From CAWIVH01 sp963839475 (GTDB taxonomy: Bacteria; Acidobacteriota; UBA6911), in NCBI GenBank assembly GCA_963839475.1, contig CAWIVH010000006.1, positions 1 through 64,000 on the forward strand: a stretch of 64,000 nucleotides of DNA. Direction: 5' to 3'. A program made the translations under genes and the position numbers. Every line of letters begins with the position of its first letter. Within the stretch, counting starts at the first letter, position 1. Below the pieces are notes generated by a model. It searched no databases. It was not told where the DNA came from and saw only the letters and a program-made list of their open reading frames with translations. Below, in pieces: positions 42,842 through 52,688 of this stretch.

Positions 42842-45709
42842 CTAGGGCATCGGCGGCCGGAAATGAACGGGTTGTTCTATCGATTTCTTCGCGGAGGTGC
42901 AGCCGTCCACCAGGTAATAGATCGAAGCATACGGTATGCCGCCGTGTATCGTCAGCCCGATCTCGCAAGTGCGGCTGGTAGAATAGCCCTGACTGCATCC
43001 GGCGGGAATCGCGGATCTGAGGCTTTTCAGTGCCGAAGCATTCAGTTCCGGGTGTGTGAATCCGCGGTCCCCGGCCCAGCCGCAGCAGCCGACACCGTGC
43101 GGCACGACCACGGTTTCGACGCACAGGCCGGCCAGCCGTTTCAGGTCCGGCCCGAGGCCCAGCTTCTCGGCGCTGCAGGTAGTGTGAACCGCGACGGCTC
43201 CCGGGTTGCGCCGGAATTCCAGCCGGTCCACCAGGAACTCCAGCGCGAAACGCACCGGCTCATAGATCCGGAGACCAGGGGTGAAGCACTCCTTCATCCG
43301 GAAGTAACAGGGGCTCATGTCGGTCAGGATTGGCAGGCTGCCTCCATCCGACGCGGCCCTCAGGGCGGATTCGAGTTCTGCCGCCTTGGCATCCCCCGGC
43401 TCCTTGAAACCTTTGCTGGCAAAGGCCATGCCGCAGCACAACTCATCGAAACGGGCGGGGAGAACCACACGGTAGCCGGCCTTTTCCAGCAGCGAAATCG
43501 TCACTTCGGCGAGCGGCCGCGGATCCGCCGCTCCGGGAGCGGCGCCCATGGTGCGATTGATGCAGGTCGGGAAGTAAACCACGCCGGGGAGCTCCATGCC
43601 GGAGTGGCGAGGATTGCGGATGCGGCCGGCGCTGCGCGGCAGTGCCGGGCTCCAAAGCGGGAGGCGGTTGCCGCTCAGGGCGCGCAAATGTGCGGAGGCC
43701 GCCGACATAATGCGGGTGCCGGCCATACGGTGGATGGCGGAAACCAGCGCCAGAGCGCCGCGCACGGCCGCGGTGACGGATCCCATGTGGCCGGCAGCGA
43801 ATTCGGCCACACGCCGGGCAGCCGGACTCGCCTGGTTGTGCCTCAGATCTTTGATCAGCCTGCCGGTATCGATTCCTACGGGGCAGCTGGTGGCGCACAA
43901 TCCATCGGTCGCGCAAGTCTGATTCCCCTGATATTCGAAGCCTTCGCGCAGGAGCCGAAGACGCGAGGGATTATCGCGTAACGAGCTGAGGCGGGACATT
44001 TCGCGGAAAATGACGATCCGCTGGCGCGGCGTGAGGCTCAGATCGCGCGACGGGCATTGGACTTCGCAGAAGCCGCATTCGATGCACTTGTCGATCAGCG
44101 GGTCGGCGGCGGGCAGCGGTTTGAGGTTTGTGACGTGGGCCGCCGGGTCGCGGTTGAGGATGACCCCGGGGTTCAGGATTTGACCCGGATCGAAGATCCG
44201 CTTGATTTCGCGCATGATTTCGAGGGCTTCACTTCCCCATTCAAGCTCGACATACGGGGCCACGTTGCGCCCCGTGCCGTGCTCGGCCTTGAGCGAGCCG
44301 TCATAGGTTCCGACGACGAGTTCGCAGACATCGTCCATGAAGGAGCGATAGCGCTCGACTTCGCTGGCCGGGTTGAAATCCTGCTTGAAGACGAAATGCA
44401 GGTTGCCTTCGAGGGCATGGCCGAAAATGATCGCGTCGTCATAGTGATGCCGCAGGAAAAGCCGCTGCAGGTCGCCGGCAGCCTCTGCGAGTCGCGAAAC
44501 CGGGAATGCGACATCTTCGATGATCACGGTCGTGCCGGTTTCGCGCATCGCCCCAACGGAGGGGAATAGGCCTTTGCGGATGTTCCAGAGGGCCGCATAT
44601 TCAGCCGGCTGCGCGGTGAACTGATGAGGCCGGAGGCTGGACAGCCCGCCGATTGCGCGGAGGATTCCGGACACCTGGTCCTGAAGCAGATCGTCCTGGG
44701 GCGCCCGCGTTTCCACCAGCAGGCTCGCGGCCGCTTCATCCAGGCCGGCGAGAAATTCCGGCATGCCCGGTTTTCCCTGGACCGAGCGCAGCGAAGCGCG
44801 GTCCATGATTTCGACGGCGTCGACCCGGGTCTCCTTGAGCAATGCGACGGCCTCGCAGGCAATCCGCATATCGGGAAAGAGCATGAGAGCCGTCGCTTTA
44901 TGGGGCCATTCGGGAACGGTGCGATAGGTGATGCTGCTGATGAATCCGAGAGTTCCTTCGGAACCGATCATCAGGTGCTGGATGATTTCAAAGGGATCTT
45001 CGAAATCGACCAGCGCATTCAGGCTGTAGCCGGTGGTGTTTTTCATCCTGAACTTGCGCCGGATGCGATCGGCAAGCGCGGTGTTTTGCCGGACGCGTGC
45101 CGCCAATGAAGAAAGGTCCGCCAGCAGCGGCGCATGGGTGCGGCTGAATTCCGCACGGCTGGCCGGATCGCCGGTGTCCAGCGCGGAGCCGTCGGCGAAG
45201 ACCAGGCGCATCGATTCGAGCGTGCGATAGCTGTTCTGGGCGGTGCCGCAGCACATGCCGCTCGAATTGTTGGCGGCGATGCCGCCGATCATGGCGGAGT
45301 TGATGGAAGCGGGATCGGGCCCGATTTTCCGTCCGAAGGGAGCCAGGTAGACGTTGGCGTGGGCGCCGATGACACCCGGCTGAAGCGTGATCAGGGCGCC
45401 ATTATCCCGGATGGAATATCCCTTCCAGCCGGTTCCAAGCATCGCCAGGACGGAATCGGATATCGCCTGCCCGGAGAGGCTGGTGCCCGCGGCGCGGAAA
45501 GTGAGGGGAAGGCCGAGGTCGCCGCAGGCGCGCAAAAGTGCCTGGACTTCGTCTTCGGATTCGAGACGGACGACGAGTTTCGGGATCAGGCGGTAGAAAC
45601 TGGCGTCAGTGCCGTAGGCCAGGGTCCGGAGGTCGTCATGAATGAGACGGTCTTCGGGTATCAGCGGCGCCAGTCGTTCAAGCAGTTGGTTGAATTTGTC
45701 AGAATCCAT
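42842..45709 (-). CDS. FAD- and Fe-S-containing dehydrogenase (YdiJ/D-lactate dehydrogenase type)
   Basis: A 955-residue flavo-iron-sulfur protein. The N-terminal half is a vanillyl-alcohol-oxidase-type FAD domain (VVRLESEDEVQALLRACG, GAHANVYLAPFGRKIGPDPAS, MIGSEGTLGFISSITYR). Two [4Fe-4S] motifs follow (CIECGFCEVQCPSR, CATDGLCATSCPVG), and the C-terminus has two CCG-type cysteine-rich domains (DELCCGMAFASKGF, HGVGCCGWAGDRG). Members oxidise D-2-hydroxy acids (D-lactate, D-2-hydroxyglutarate) and pass electrons on. It follows a DmsC-like anchor, so electrons may meet that membrane chain. A further ATG at 45721 adds four residues. Confidence 0.88.
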   Translation of the reverse strand: MDSDKFNQLLERLAPLIPEDRLIHDDLRTLAYGTDASFYRLIPKLVVRLESEDEVQALLRACGDLGLPLTFRAAGTSLSGQAISDSVLAMLGTGWKGYSIRDNGALITLQPGVIGAHANVYLAPFGRKIGPDPASINSAMIGGIAANNSSGMCCGTAQNSYRTLESMRLVFADGSALDTGDPASRAEFSRTHAPLLADLSSLAARVRQNTALADRIRRKFRMKNTTGYSLNALVDFEDPFEIIQHLMIGSEGTLGFISSITYRTVPEWPHKATALMLFPDMRIACEAVALLKETRVDAVEIMDRASLRSVQGKPGMPEFLAGLDEAAASLLVETRAPQDDLLQDQVSGILRAIGGLSSLRPHQFTAQPAEYAALWNIRKGLFPSVGAMRETGTTVIIEDVAFPVSRLAEAAGDLQRLFLRHHYDDAIIFGHALEGNLHFVFKQDFNPASEVERYRSFMDDVCELVVGTYDGSLKAEHGTGRNVAPYVELEWGSEALEIMREIKRIFDPGQILNPGVILNRDPAAHVTNLKPLPAADPLIDKCIECGFCEVQCPSRDLSLTPRQRIVIFREMSRLSSLRDNPSRLRLLREGFEYQGNQTCATDGLCATSCPVGIDTGRLIKDLRHNQASPAARRVAEFAAGHMGSVTAAVRGALALVSAIHRMAGTRIMSAASAHLRALSGNRLPLWSPALPRSAGRIRNPRHSGMELPGVVYFPTCINRTMGAAPGAADPRPLAEVTISLLEKAGYRVVLPARFDELCCGMAFASKGFKEPGDAKAAELESALRAASDGGSLPILTDMSPCYFRMKECFTPGLRIYEPVRFALEFLVDRLEFRRNPGAVAVHTTCSAEKLGLGPDLKRLAGLCVETVVVPHGVGCCGWAGDRGFTHPELNASALKSLRSAIPAGCSQGYSTSRTCEIGLTIHGGIPYASIYYLVDGCTSAKKSIEQPVHFRPPMP

Positions 45710-45719
45710 AGTAACCGTC

Positions 45720-45760
45720 ATAAATCGAACCGCAAAGGCCTCAAAGACTGCGAAGGACTC
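45720..45760. repeat. Family A element supplying the DmsC stop
   Basis: The minus-strand sequence CCTTCGCAGTCTTTGAGGCC followed by TTTGCGGTTCG overlaps the last codons (VLRSL) and TGA stop of the anchor gene. Confidence 0.65.
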
Positions 45761-46580
45761 TAATCACCTGCGCAATTTCAGCCTCCGGCGTCTGTTTCAG
45801 GGCCAGGGCATAGAAAGCATAGCGTTCGGCCCAGATCCCGATCGACAGAACGAACGCCGCGGCCAGGGGCATTTCAGCCAGAAGAAGCCCGGCCGGAAGA
45901 AGGTTCGCGTCCAGCAGCCGCAGAAACAGCAGGCGGCGCCTGGCCTGGAAAATCGCCGGGTAGGCGGGCATTCCGGCTTCGGCGTCCCAGTTCAAGCGGA
46001 TCCAGCGCAGGGCAAAGCCCGCAGCATCCAGGGCGATGGCGCCCATCGCCAGCGCCATGATCGCGGCGCTGAATTCTCCCAGGACCGCCTCGGCCGCCGC
46101 ACCGAAGGCGGTTCCGAGCAGCAGAGGCGAGAGCGCCGCCGGCCCTTTCCAGGAAAGCTGGCCCGGGAGATGATACACCCAACCGACAAAGATCAGCAGC
46201 GCCGGCGAAGCTGCCGCAACCAGGCCCCACAGGACATCTTCGGCCATTCCCCGACCTCGCAGGAGAAGCGCCGCCAGCGCTGCCGGGAGCAATATTCCGG
46301 CCAGGATCACCTCGTTGCTCAGCCGGCTGCGACCCCCGCGGCTCAGCGCAAGCAGCAGGCGTGAGGGCTTTCCCAGGTGCAGGACGGAAACCGACAATCC
46401 CCCGGCGAGCAGGATAACGGCGATCCAGGACACCACCTTCGAGGGATGCCACGAGGCCAACCCCAGCGCCCAGGCTCCAAAATGGCCGGTGAATAGTCCG
46501 GCGGCTTCGATAGCCAATGAGGTAAAGGCAACCAGGGAAAACTCGGGGAATCTCTCGGCGGGGCTGGAGGCCGCTTTCAT
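45741..46580 (-). CDS. DmsC-like membrane anchor subunit
   Basis: A 279-residue protein with about eight membrane helices (AVILLAGGLSVSVLHLGKPSR, VILAGILLPAALAALLLRG, LLFLRLLDANLLPAGLLLA). The SVLHLGKPSR segment after the third helix is characteristic of DmsC anchors, which oxidise menaquinol for the catalytic pair. It overlaps the upstream Fe-S subunit gene as ATGA. The C-terminus VLRSL and stop come from a family A element, so the native tail was altered. Confidence 0.82.
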   Translation of the reverse strand: MKAASSPAERFPEFSLVAFTSLAIEAAGLFTGHFGAWALGLASWHPSKVVSWIAVILLAGGLSVSVLHLGKPSRLLLALSRGGRSRLSNEVILAGILLPAALAALLLRGRGMAEDVLWGLVAAASPALLIFVGWVYHLPGQLSWKGPAALSPLLLGTAFGAAAEAVLGEFSAAIMALAMGAIALDAAGFALRWIRLNWDAEAGMPAYPAIFQARRRLLFLRLLDANLLPAGLLLAEMPLAAAFVLSIGIWAERYAFYALALKQTPEAEIAQVIRVLRSL

Positions 46581-47155
46581 AGGGACAGTTCCTCCTGCAG
46601 TTCCCGCAAGCGCTTGCGGCGCAACGCCCCTCCCGGTTCAACCAGTCGGATATTGGGCCGGCACCCGCCGATGTCGCGGAAACCGGGAATCGGCGCGGTT
46701 TCCGCCTCCCCTTCAATCATGCGGTAATCAAGGGCGCCGGTCGGACAGGCTGCGACGCATGCCGGAGGCAGGCCCGCATCGATGCGAGGCGCACAGAAGT
46801 GGCACTTGGTCATGGTTCCGGCATCGGCATCATAACTCGGCGCTTCGAACGGGCAGGCCATTTCACAGTAGCGGCAGCCGAGGCAGCGATCAGGCTCCAT
46901 CTGCACAATCCCGTCCTGCCGCTTCACGTAAACGCCTGAAGGGCAGGCTTCGAGGCAGGCGGGGTGTTCGCAGTGGTGGCAGGCCAATGAAAAGTGGTAG
47001 GTTGGGCCGCCGGCCCATCGGTCCAGGTTGAGGGGGAGGACGCGGCGCCACCGGACCCCTGAAGGCCAGTCATTTTCCAGCCGGCAGCCGAGAACGCAGG
47101 CGCCGCAGCCGACGCATCGTCCCAGGTTCAGCACAAACGAAAGGCGGCGGCTCAT
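46577..47155 (-). CDS. DmsB-like four-cluster ferredoxin subunit
   Basis: A 192-residue Fe-S subunit with four cysteine groups: RCVGCGACVLGCRLEND, ACHHCEHPACLEACPSG, DRCLGCRYCEMACPFEAP and KCHFCAP...PACVAACPTGAL. This is the standard DmsB/PhsB/NrfC pattern that wires a molybdo-enzyme to a membrane quinol oxidase. The start is chosen at 47155 because ATG overlaps the stop of the catalytic gene as ATGA, with GGAGAAGG upstream. Confidence 0.88.
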   Translation of the reverse strand: MSRRLSFVLNLGRCVGCGACVLGCRLENDWPSGVRWRRVLPLNLDRWAGGPTYHFSLACHHCEHPACLEACPSGVYVKRQDGIVQMEPDRCLGCRYCEMACPFEAPSYDADAGTMTKCHFCAPRIDAGLPPACVAACPTGALDYRMIEGEAETAPIPGFRDIGGCRPNIRLVEPGGALRRKRLRELQEELSL

Positions 47156-49158
47156 GCCTTCTCCACCTCCACAAGGCACTCGTAAAAAACCGCTCCGTGA
47201 TTCATGTCGGTGACACCGTCGGCGGTCAGCCGGTTGACCTCGGGATCGCCCGGCTCGCATCGGCCTTCGATGATGTGGACCACGCCGGGCCTGATCCCGG
47301 GATCGATGTGAACCGGAACACGGATTTCGCCGCGATCGTTCCAGATTCGCGCCCGGGCGTCTGATTCGAGCCCGCGGGGTCCGGCATCGGAGGGGTGAAT
47401 ATCCAGCCGCCGCGGCCGTTCGACCGACCGGATCATATCGAGATTCCCGAACTGCGAGTGGATGCGGTCGCGTGTCTTGCAGCTGAGCAGTTGCAGGGGG
47501 AAGCGGGCAGCCGCGGGGGAAGCATGCCCCTCGTCCAATGGCTCGTAGCATGGGAGCGGGTCCACCCCCCACGAGCGGGCAGCCGCTTCGGAATAAAACT
47601 CAACTCTTCCGCTGGGTGTGGGAAACTTCCCGTCCGTCCAGGCGATTTCGCCATCCGAGAGATCCAGCGGAGACGAAGCAAGCTGTTCCATGGCCCCCCG
47701 CCTGTCTTCCGGAAGCATCGAACGCAGGATTTCTGTGCAATCACCTGCAAAATAGCGGGTGTCGAAGCCGAGCCGCTCGCAGAGCAGCCGCCAGATTTCC
47801 GACTCGGGTTTCACGCCTTCGGGCGGGTCGAAAATCCGGGTTCGCAGCTGGAGATAGGGATGCCAGTAAGCGGTGACGAGATCCTCCTGCTCGAACATCG
47901 ATTTTGCCGGCAGTACGTAATGCGCCAGCCGCGCCGTGTCGGTGAGGTACTGGTCCACTACGACCAGCAACTCGAGCTGCTTCAAAGCCTCCACCACGGC
48001 TCCGGTGCGGGGATGCTGGCTGACCGGGTTGGCTTTTTCGAACCAGGCGGCACGCAGCGGCGGACTGGAGAATTCCAGCAAGGCACTGCCCAGGCGTGAG
48101 GTCGGGAAGGATCTCGGGGTTACGGCAGGGTCCTCGGGAAGCGCGGGCGGCCGGAGCTTGTGGCTGGCGAGATTGGCATATTGCCAGCCTCCACCCGGGA
48201 CTCCGAGGTTCCCGGTCAGCGCCGGAAGGAGCGCGACGGCTCGCATCGCCTGGCCGGCGCGGCGATGGCGTTGCAGGCCGAATCCGGCGATCAGCAGCGC
48301 CGGGCGCGTGCGCGCATAGGCCAGCGCCAGTTCGCGAATGGAGGAGGCGTCCACACCCGTGATCTCTGCCGCTCGTTCGGGGGTGTAATCGCGGATGCGC
48401 TCGATGTAGGCCTCGATGCCGGAGGCGTGCCCTTCCAGCCACTCGCGGGCATGCAGGCCGGCTTCGACGATCACGTTGCCGATGGCAAGCGCGAGAGCGG
48501 CATCGGTCCCGGGCCTGGGCTTCAAGTGCAGGTCGGCGGCGTCCGTCGTGTCGTTGCAGCGCGGATCGATGACGGCCAAAATCGCCCCTTTTTCCTGAGC
48601 CTCGAGGATGAGCCGCATCTGGTGAATGTTGGTTTCAGCCGGGTTGTGCCCCCAGGCGAGAATGAAGCGGCTCGCGCGCGTGAGGCTGGGATGGTTGTGC
48701 CGGTTGTCTCCGTAGGTCAGGCGGGTCGCCTCCAGGCCCGCAGGCCAACATAAATCGCCGTGGGCGCGAGTCGGACCACCGAAAGGGCGCCAGAAGGCCT
48801 CGGAGAGTGCCGACAGAGCCCCATGGCTGCCGGAGCCCTCGTAATACAACACCGATTGGGGGCCGTGGAGGGATCGCTGACGGATCAGGCGGCCGGCGAT
48901 GTCGTCGAGGGCTTCGTCCCAGGAGACTTCGACGAAATCGCCTTGGGAGTTGCGCCGGAGCGGGTGGAGGAGGCGGTCGCGGGAGTGCGCCCGTTCGGCG
49001 TAACTGATTCCCTTCAGGCAGACTTTCCCGCCGGTGGCGGGATTCAAGGGGTCGCCTTCGATCCGGACGATTTTGCCGTCGCGCACGGTCACCAGCATCC
49101 CGCAGGTGCAGTAGCAGTTGCGGGGGCAAACCGTTCGATACGTGCGCTCCTCAGTCAT
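47152..49158 (-). CDS. DMSO-reductase-family molybdopterin oxidoreductase (DmsA/PhsA-like)
   Basis: A 668-residue molybdo-enzyme. The N-terminal [4Fe-4S] motif is CPRNCYCTCGML and later KVCLKG; the bis-MGD binding segments are seen as ILAWGHNPAETNIHQMR and DPRCNDTTDAADLH. The likely Mo ligand lies in DLCWPAGLEATR, so Cys is possible, as in polysulfide/thiosulfate reductases; substrate is therefore unclear. No twin-arginine signal is visible, unlike most periplasmic relatives, so a cytoplasm-facing enzyme is likely. It heads the operon dmsABC-like, then FAD/Fe-S dehydrogenase, then hydrolase. Confidence 0.85.
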   Translation of the reverse strand: MTEERTYRTVCPRNCYCTCGMLVTVRDGKIVRIEGDPLNPATGGKVCLKGISYAERAHSRDRLLHPLRRNSQGDFVEVSWDEALDDIAGRLIRQRSLHGPQSVLYYEGSGSHGALSALSEAFWRPFGGPTRAHGDLCWPAGLEATRLTYGDNRHNHPSLTRASRFILAWGHNPAETNIHQMRLILEAQEKGAILAVIDPRCNDTTDAADLHLKPRPGTDAALALAIGNVIVEAGLHAREWLEGHASGIEAYIERIRDYTPERAAEITGVDASSIRELALAYARTRPALLIAGFGLQRHRRAGQAMRAVALLPALTGNLGVPGGGWQYANLASHKLRPPALPEDPAVTPRSFPTSRLGSALLEFSSPPLRAAWFEKANPVSQHPRTGAVVEALKQLELLVVVDQYLTDTARLAHYVLPAKSMFEQEDLVTAYWHPYLQLRTRIFDPPEGVKPESEIWRLLCERLGFDTRYFAGDCTEILRSMLPEDRRGAMEQLASSPLDLSDGEIAWTDGKFPTPSGRVEFYSEAAARSWGVDPLPCYEPLDEGHASPAAARFPLQLLSCKTRDRIHSQFGNLDMIRSVERPRRLDIHPSDAGPRGLESDARARIWNDRGEIRVPVHIDPGIRPGVVHIIEGRCEPGDPEVNRLTADGVTDMNHGAVFYECLVEVEKA

Positions 49159-49197
49159 ACCAGGCAATCCCTCGATTCCGATCTTACCTGATATCAC

Positions 49198-49526
49198 ATT
49201 CGAACCGCAAAGCCACAAAAGACCGTAACGCAGCATTGGGCCGCAACCAAATTAGACTGAGAGTTCGCAGTTCTCAGTTTTCAGTTATCAGTTATCAGTT
49301 CTCAGTTCGCAGTTCCTCATGCGACTCCGAACTGATACTGAGAACTGAGAGCTGAGAGCTGAGAACCTTTTGCTTTCACCACCGTTTTCACGATTCAATA
49401 AATCTTGCCTAAAAAACAAAAATTTACAGATGTGATACTCAAAGTCGCCTGGGCAGCAAGCCCGGGGGCCCGCGGGCGCTTTTCCAATTTGATCTTCGCG
49501 GTCTTGGCGTCTTCGCGGTGAGATTA
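49198..49526. repeat. Composite repeat: family A arms around reverse B and partial C modules
   Basis: Left arm TTCGAACCGCAAAGCC, then GGGCCGCAACCAAATTAG, a TCAGTTATCAG/TTCGCAGT array, core TTTCACCACCGTTTTCACG, ACAAAAATTTACAGATG, a short GCCCGGGGGCCCGCGGGC piece, and the right arm TCTTCGCGGTGAGATTATTT. It fills the gap between the DmsA-like and DUF1015 genes. Confidence 0.8.
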
Positions 49527-50829
49527 TTTTTGGATCGACATCAGCATGTAGACCAGGCCGGTCAGCAGCTTGGGATAAAAATCGGTGGATTTCTGCGGCA
49601 TGCGCTCGCCGAGGAGGGCAACGCGCTGGACCTGCTCGACGGTCGTCGGATTCAGGAAAAAAGCAGCCTGGTACTTCCCTTCATCCACGCGGCGGATGCA
49701 TGCCATGCGGTCACGCGCATAATCTACATGCGACTGCGCGACCAGCTTCTTTTCGTCGATGCCCAGAATCCGGTCGAGGATGAGCGAATGCAGGATGCTG
49801 ACATCCAGATGCCGGTAAGCCTCGCCATGCCGAAGCATCATCGGATCGATCTTCCCTTCACCGGCAAGCTTCAGCAAATGGCAATTTCGCTTGTCCGAGG
49901 CATAAAAGCCGAACACGTGATCGGCGCGGCCCTGCTTCATTTTCTCCCAGAGGATTTCGGGCGAAGCGAGCGGCATTACCTCGAAATATTGTTTGGCCTC
50001 GGCCAGGAAGCGGACCGAATCGAATCCCTCGAGGTCGCGCACCAACCGGTGCGTGGGAAGAATGGTCGTCCCCGCGTCGGCGCTGTTGAAGCAGGCGATC
50101 AGGCGTTTGTCGAACGATTCCGGGCCGGAGGGTTTCCAGCCCTTCGCCTCGCACTCGTTCATGAAATTGACCGAAGTTTCGAAGCGGTGGTGCCCGTCGG
50201 CAATAAACAGTTCCTCCGGCACCAAGAGATCCTGGATCCGGCGGACGGCCTTGGCATCGGCAACCGTCCAGACGCGATGAATCACAGCCGAAGTCGTCGG
50301 TCACTTCGATGTCGGGAGAGCGTCCGGCGGTCTTATCCTCCAGGATTTTGTTGATGGCCAGGCGCTCGTCGGTATAGAGGGTGTAGATCAGGTCCTCGTT
50401 GCACTCGAGGCTGCGCATCAGCCGCAACCGGTCCATCTTGGGCTCGGCCATGGTGCGTTCGTGCGGCAAGATGTGTCCGCCGGAATGCTTGAGGTCCAGC
50501 AGGGCAATGAATCCGCGCTGGATTTTTTTCTCCCCGTCGACTTCATATTCGCGAAAATAGGCGTAGTACGCGGGTTCGGGATCCCGGACCAGGGCGCCTG
50601 ATTTCAGCCAGGATCGCAATGTCTCGCCCGCGGCCGGATAAGCAGTATCGGGATCGGCGTTCTTTTCTTCGCTTTTGGTTATGCGAGCGGCGTTGAAAGC
50701 AGAGCGCCGGTAATAATCCTGCTGGAGCTCGGTGGAGATTTTGTCGTAGGGCTGGGTCACGGCCAGGTTCAGGTCGCCCGCAACTGCGGGATTGTAGCGA
50801 TACCCTCGAAACGGTTGGACCTGCGCCAT
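49524..50829 (-). CDS. DUF1015-family protein, frameshifted
   Basis: About 434 residues if one base is dropped. The N-terminal frame (MAQVQPFRGYRYNPAVAGDL...VTDDFG, 50829 to about 50290) is continued in another frame from VIHRVWTVADAKAV to 49524, joining if the A at 50286 is an extra base. The continuation includes the conserved IADGHHRFETSVNFMNE. DUF1015 proteins are often found near serine or amino-acid genes; function is not established. It is the last gene of the lysine operon, separated from dapD by 10 bp. The break is not in a homopolymer. Confidence 0.78.
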
Positions 50830-50839
50830 AGCCTCGCTC

Positions 50840-51679
50840 CTAGCGTAAGATGTCTTCCAGCTGAATGCTGCGTTCGGTTTTGGAATCGCGATATTTGATC
50901 ACGATCGGGGTATAAACGGAAAGGTTCTGTTCCTTGCCCCAGCCCTTGGTCAGCTCCCGGGAGCCGGGCACGACCACGGCTCGCGCAGGAATCTCGAGCG
51001 GTCGATCACCTTCCCGTCGATAGACGGTCTGGCGCACCAGGTCGTAGACCGGGGTCCCGGCGGTCAGGATCGTCCCGGCGCCGATCACGGCCCCTTCGCG
51101 CACCATCGTTCCCTCGTAGATCCCGCAGTTTCCCCCGACCAGGACGTCGTCTTCAATGATGACCGGGAGCGCTCCGACGGGTTCGAGCACGCCGCCCACC
51201 TGGCTGGCAGCGCTCAGGTGAACGCGCTTGCCCACCTGGGCGCAGGATCCTACCAGGGCATGGGAATCGATCATCGTGCCTTCGTCCACATAGGCGCCGG
51301 CATTGATGTACATCGGCGGCATGCAGGTGACGCCGCGGCCGATATAAGCGCCGTCGCGGATGGAGGATCCGCCGGGCACGATGCGGACGCCGTCCTCGAT
51401 GGTCAGCATTTTGAGCGGATAGGTGTGCTTGTCGAAGTAGCGGAAGTGGGCGTCGATCGAAAAATTATGCAGGCTCCCCATGCGGAAACCGAGCAGGATT
51501 CCCTGCTTCACCCAGAGGTTCACGGTCCAGCGGCCGTCGGCAGGCGAAGCCGCCCGGACGCGGCCTTCGTTCAGCGCCTGCTTGAATTCTTCGAACAGGC
51601 GGTTGTGTTCCTGGGTGTAACCATGGGCCGGCGGATTGAGAAAAAGATCGGTGATCTGCTGTTCCAGCGTGCTGTTCAT
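50840..51679 (-). CDS. dapD: 2,3,4,5-tetrahydropyridine-2,6-dicarboxylate N-succinyltransferase
   Basis: A 279-residue DapD (E. coli enzyme: 274 residues). It has left-handed beta-helix repeats (IGRGVTCMPPMYINAGAYVD, LVGGNCGIYEGTMVREGAVI) and the conserved C-terminal TILTAGTPVYDLVRQ. It succinylates tetrahydrodipicolinate in the succinylase branch of the diaminopimelate/lysine route. ATG follows the dapA stop directly, so the genes are co-translated. Confidence 0.95.
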   Translation of the reverse strand: MNSTLEQQITDLFLNPPAHGYTQEHNRLFEEFKQALNEGRVRAASPADGRWTVNLWVKQGILLGFRMGSLHNFSIDAHFRYFDKHTYPLKMLTIEDGVRIVPGGSSIRDGAYIGRGVTCMPPMYINAGAYVDEGTMIDSHALVGSCAQVGKRVHLSAASQVGGVLEPVGALPVIIEDDVLVGGNCGIYEGTMVREGAVIGAGTILTAGTPVYDLVRQTVYRREGDRPLEIPARAVVVPGSRELTKGWGKEQNLSVYTPIVIKYRDSKTERSIQLEDILR

Positions 51680-52568
51680 TTAGGAAACCATCCCAAGGTC
51701 TTTGAGAACCGCGAGGAGTTTTGCGCGGCCGGCATCGGAGATCGGAACCAGCGGCAGACGGTACACTTCTTTGATTTTTCCCATCATGGCCACGGCCGCT
51801 TTCACCGGGATGGGACTGGTTTCGACGAAGTTTACCTTCATGAGCGGATAGAGCCTCCGGTTGAGGGAGCGGGCTTCATCCCATCGTCCCTGCAGGCAGG
51901 CGTCTGCCAACTGCGACATGGGGCCCGGGGCTTCATTCGACGCGACGGAGATGATCCCGTGGCCGCCGAGCGCGATGGTCGGCAGGGTCAGGGAATCATC
52001 GCCGGACAGGATGCGGAACGACGACGACGCGCGGGTGCAAATTTCGCCGATCTGGGAGATATCCCCGCTCGCCTCTTTGACTGCGATGATATTGGGGAGG
52101 GCCGCCAGGCGCATCAGAGTGTCGGGCAGGATGTTGGATCCGGTTCTTCCCGGGACGTTGTAGACAACCAGCGGCAGATCGGTCGACGAGGCTATGGCCT
52201 TGAAGTGCTGGTAGATCCCCTCCTGGGTCGGCTTGTTGTAATAGGGGGAGACCGAAAGAATCCCGTCGACGCCGAGGGCCTTGAGCTCGGCAATCAGCCC
52301 TATGACTTTCGCAGTATTGTTACCCCCGGCGCCGGCGATCACAGGAACGCGGCCGGCAGCTTTGGCCACGACGGTCTCGCACCACGGTGAGGTATTCGTC
52401 GTGGGTGAGGGTGACGCTTTCTCCTGTGGTGCCGCAGGGGACCAGGAAGTGGATACCTTCCCGGATCTGCCAATCGACCAGGTTTTCCAGAGCAGGCAGG
52501 TCGAGGCTGCCATCCAGATTAAAGGGAGTGATCAATGCCGTTCCGCAGCCTTTCAGGTCCAATGCCAT
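51680..52568 (-). CDS. dapA: 4-hydroxy-tetrahydrodipicolinate synthase, frameshifted
   Basis: DapA of 296 residues if two bases are restored. The N-terminal part (MALDLKGCGTALITPFNLDG...LVPCGTTGESVTLTHDEYL) is in one frame to about 52380. The remainder (ETVVAKAAGRVPVIAGAGG...VVYNVPGRTG, Schiff-base Lys in IAVKEASGD) is in another. Restoring a GC dinucleotide near 52378-52381 (observed TGCGAG, expected TGCGCGAG) gives LTVVRETVVAKAAG. DapA condenses pyruvate with aspartate semialdehyde. Other than the break, all catalytic residues are present. Because the pathway is essential, sequence error is likely. Confidence 0.85.
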
Positions 52569-52594
52569 GGTGGTTCCGGCTCCGCAAATCTTTA

Positions 52595-52663
52595 GGGGCA
52601 CACGGCCGCGTGCCCTTGGTTATTCCATGTTGTGTCCCCGCGGGGCACACGGCCGTGTGCCCC
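52595..52663. repeat. Two GGGGCACACGG palindromes
   Basis: The dapB-dapA gap holds an imperfect copy (52595-52615) and a perfect 22-bp palindrome with 11-bp arms, GGGGCACACGG paired with its complement (52642-52663). The two are separated by 26 bp. Either could form a hairpin in the operon transcript. Confidence 0.7.
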
Positions 52664-52688
52664 TGCGCGGTTCGTTAATGCAGACGTC

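Noticed and set aside
49158..49236. Possible Tat signal upstream of the DmsA-like start
   Set aside because: The in-frame extension has no twin arginine and enters repeat DNA.
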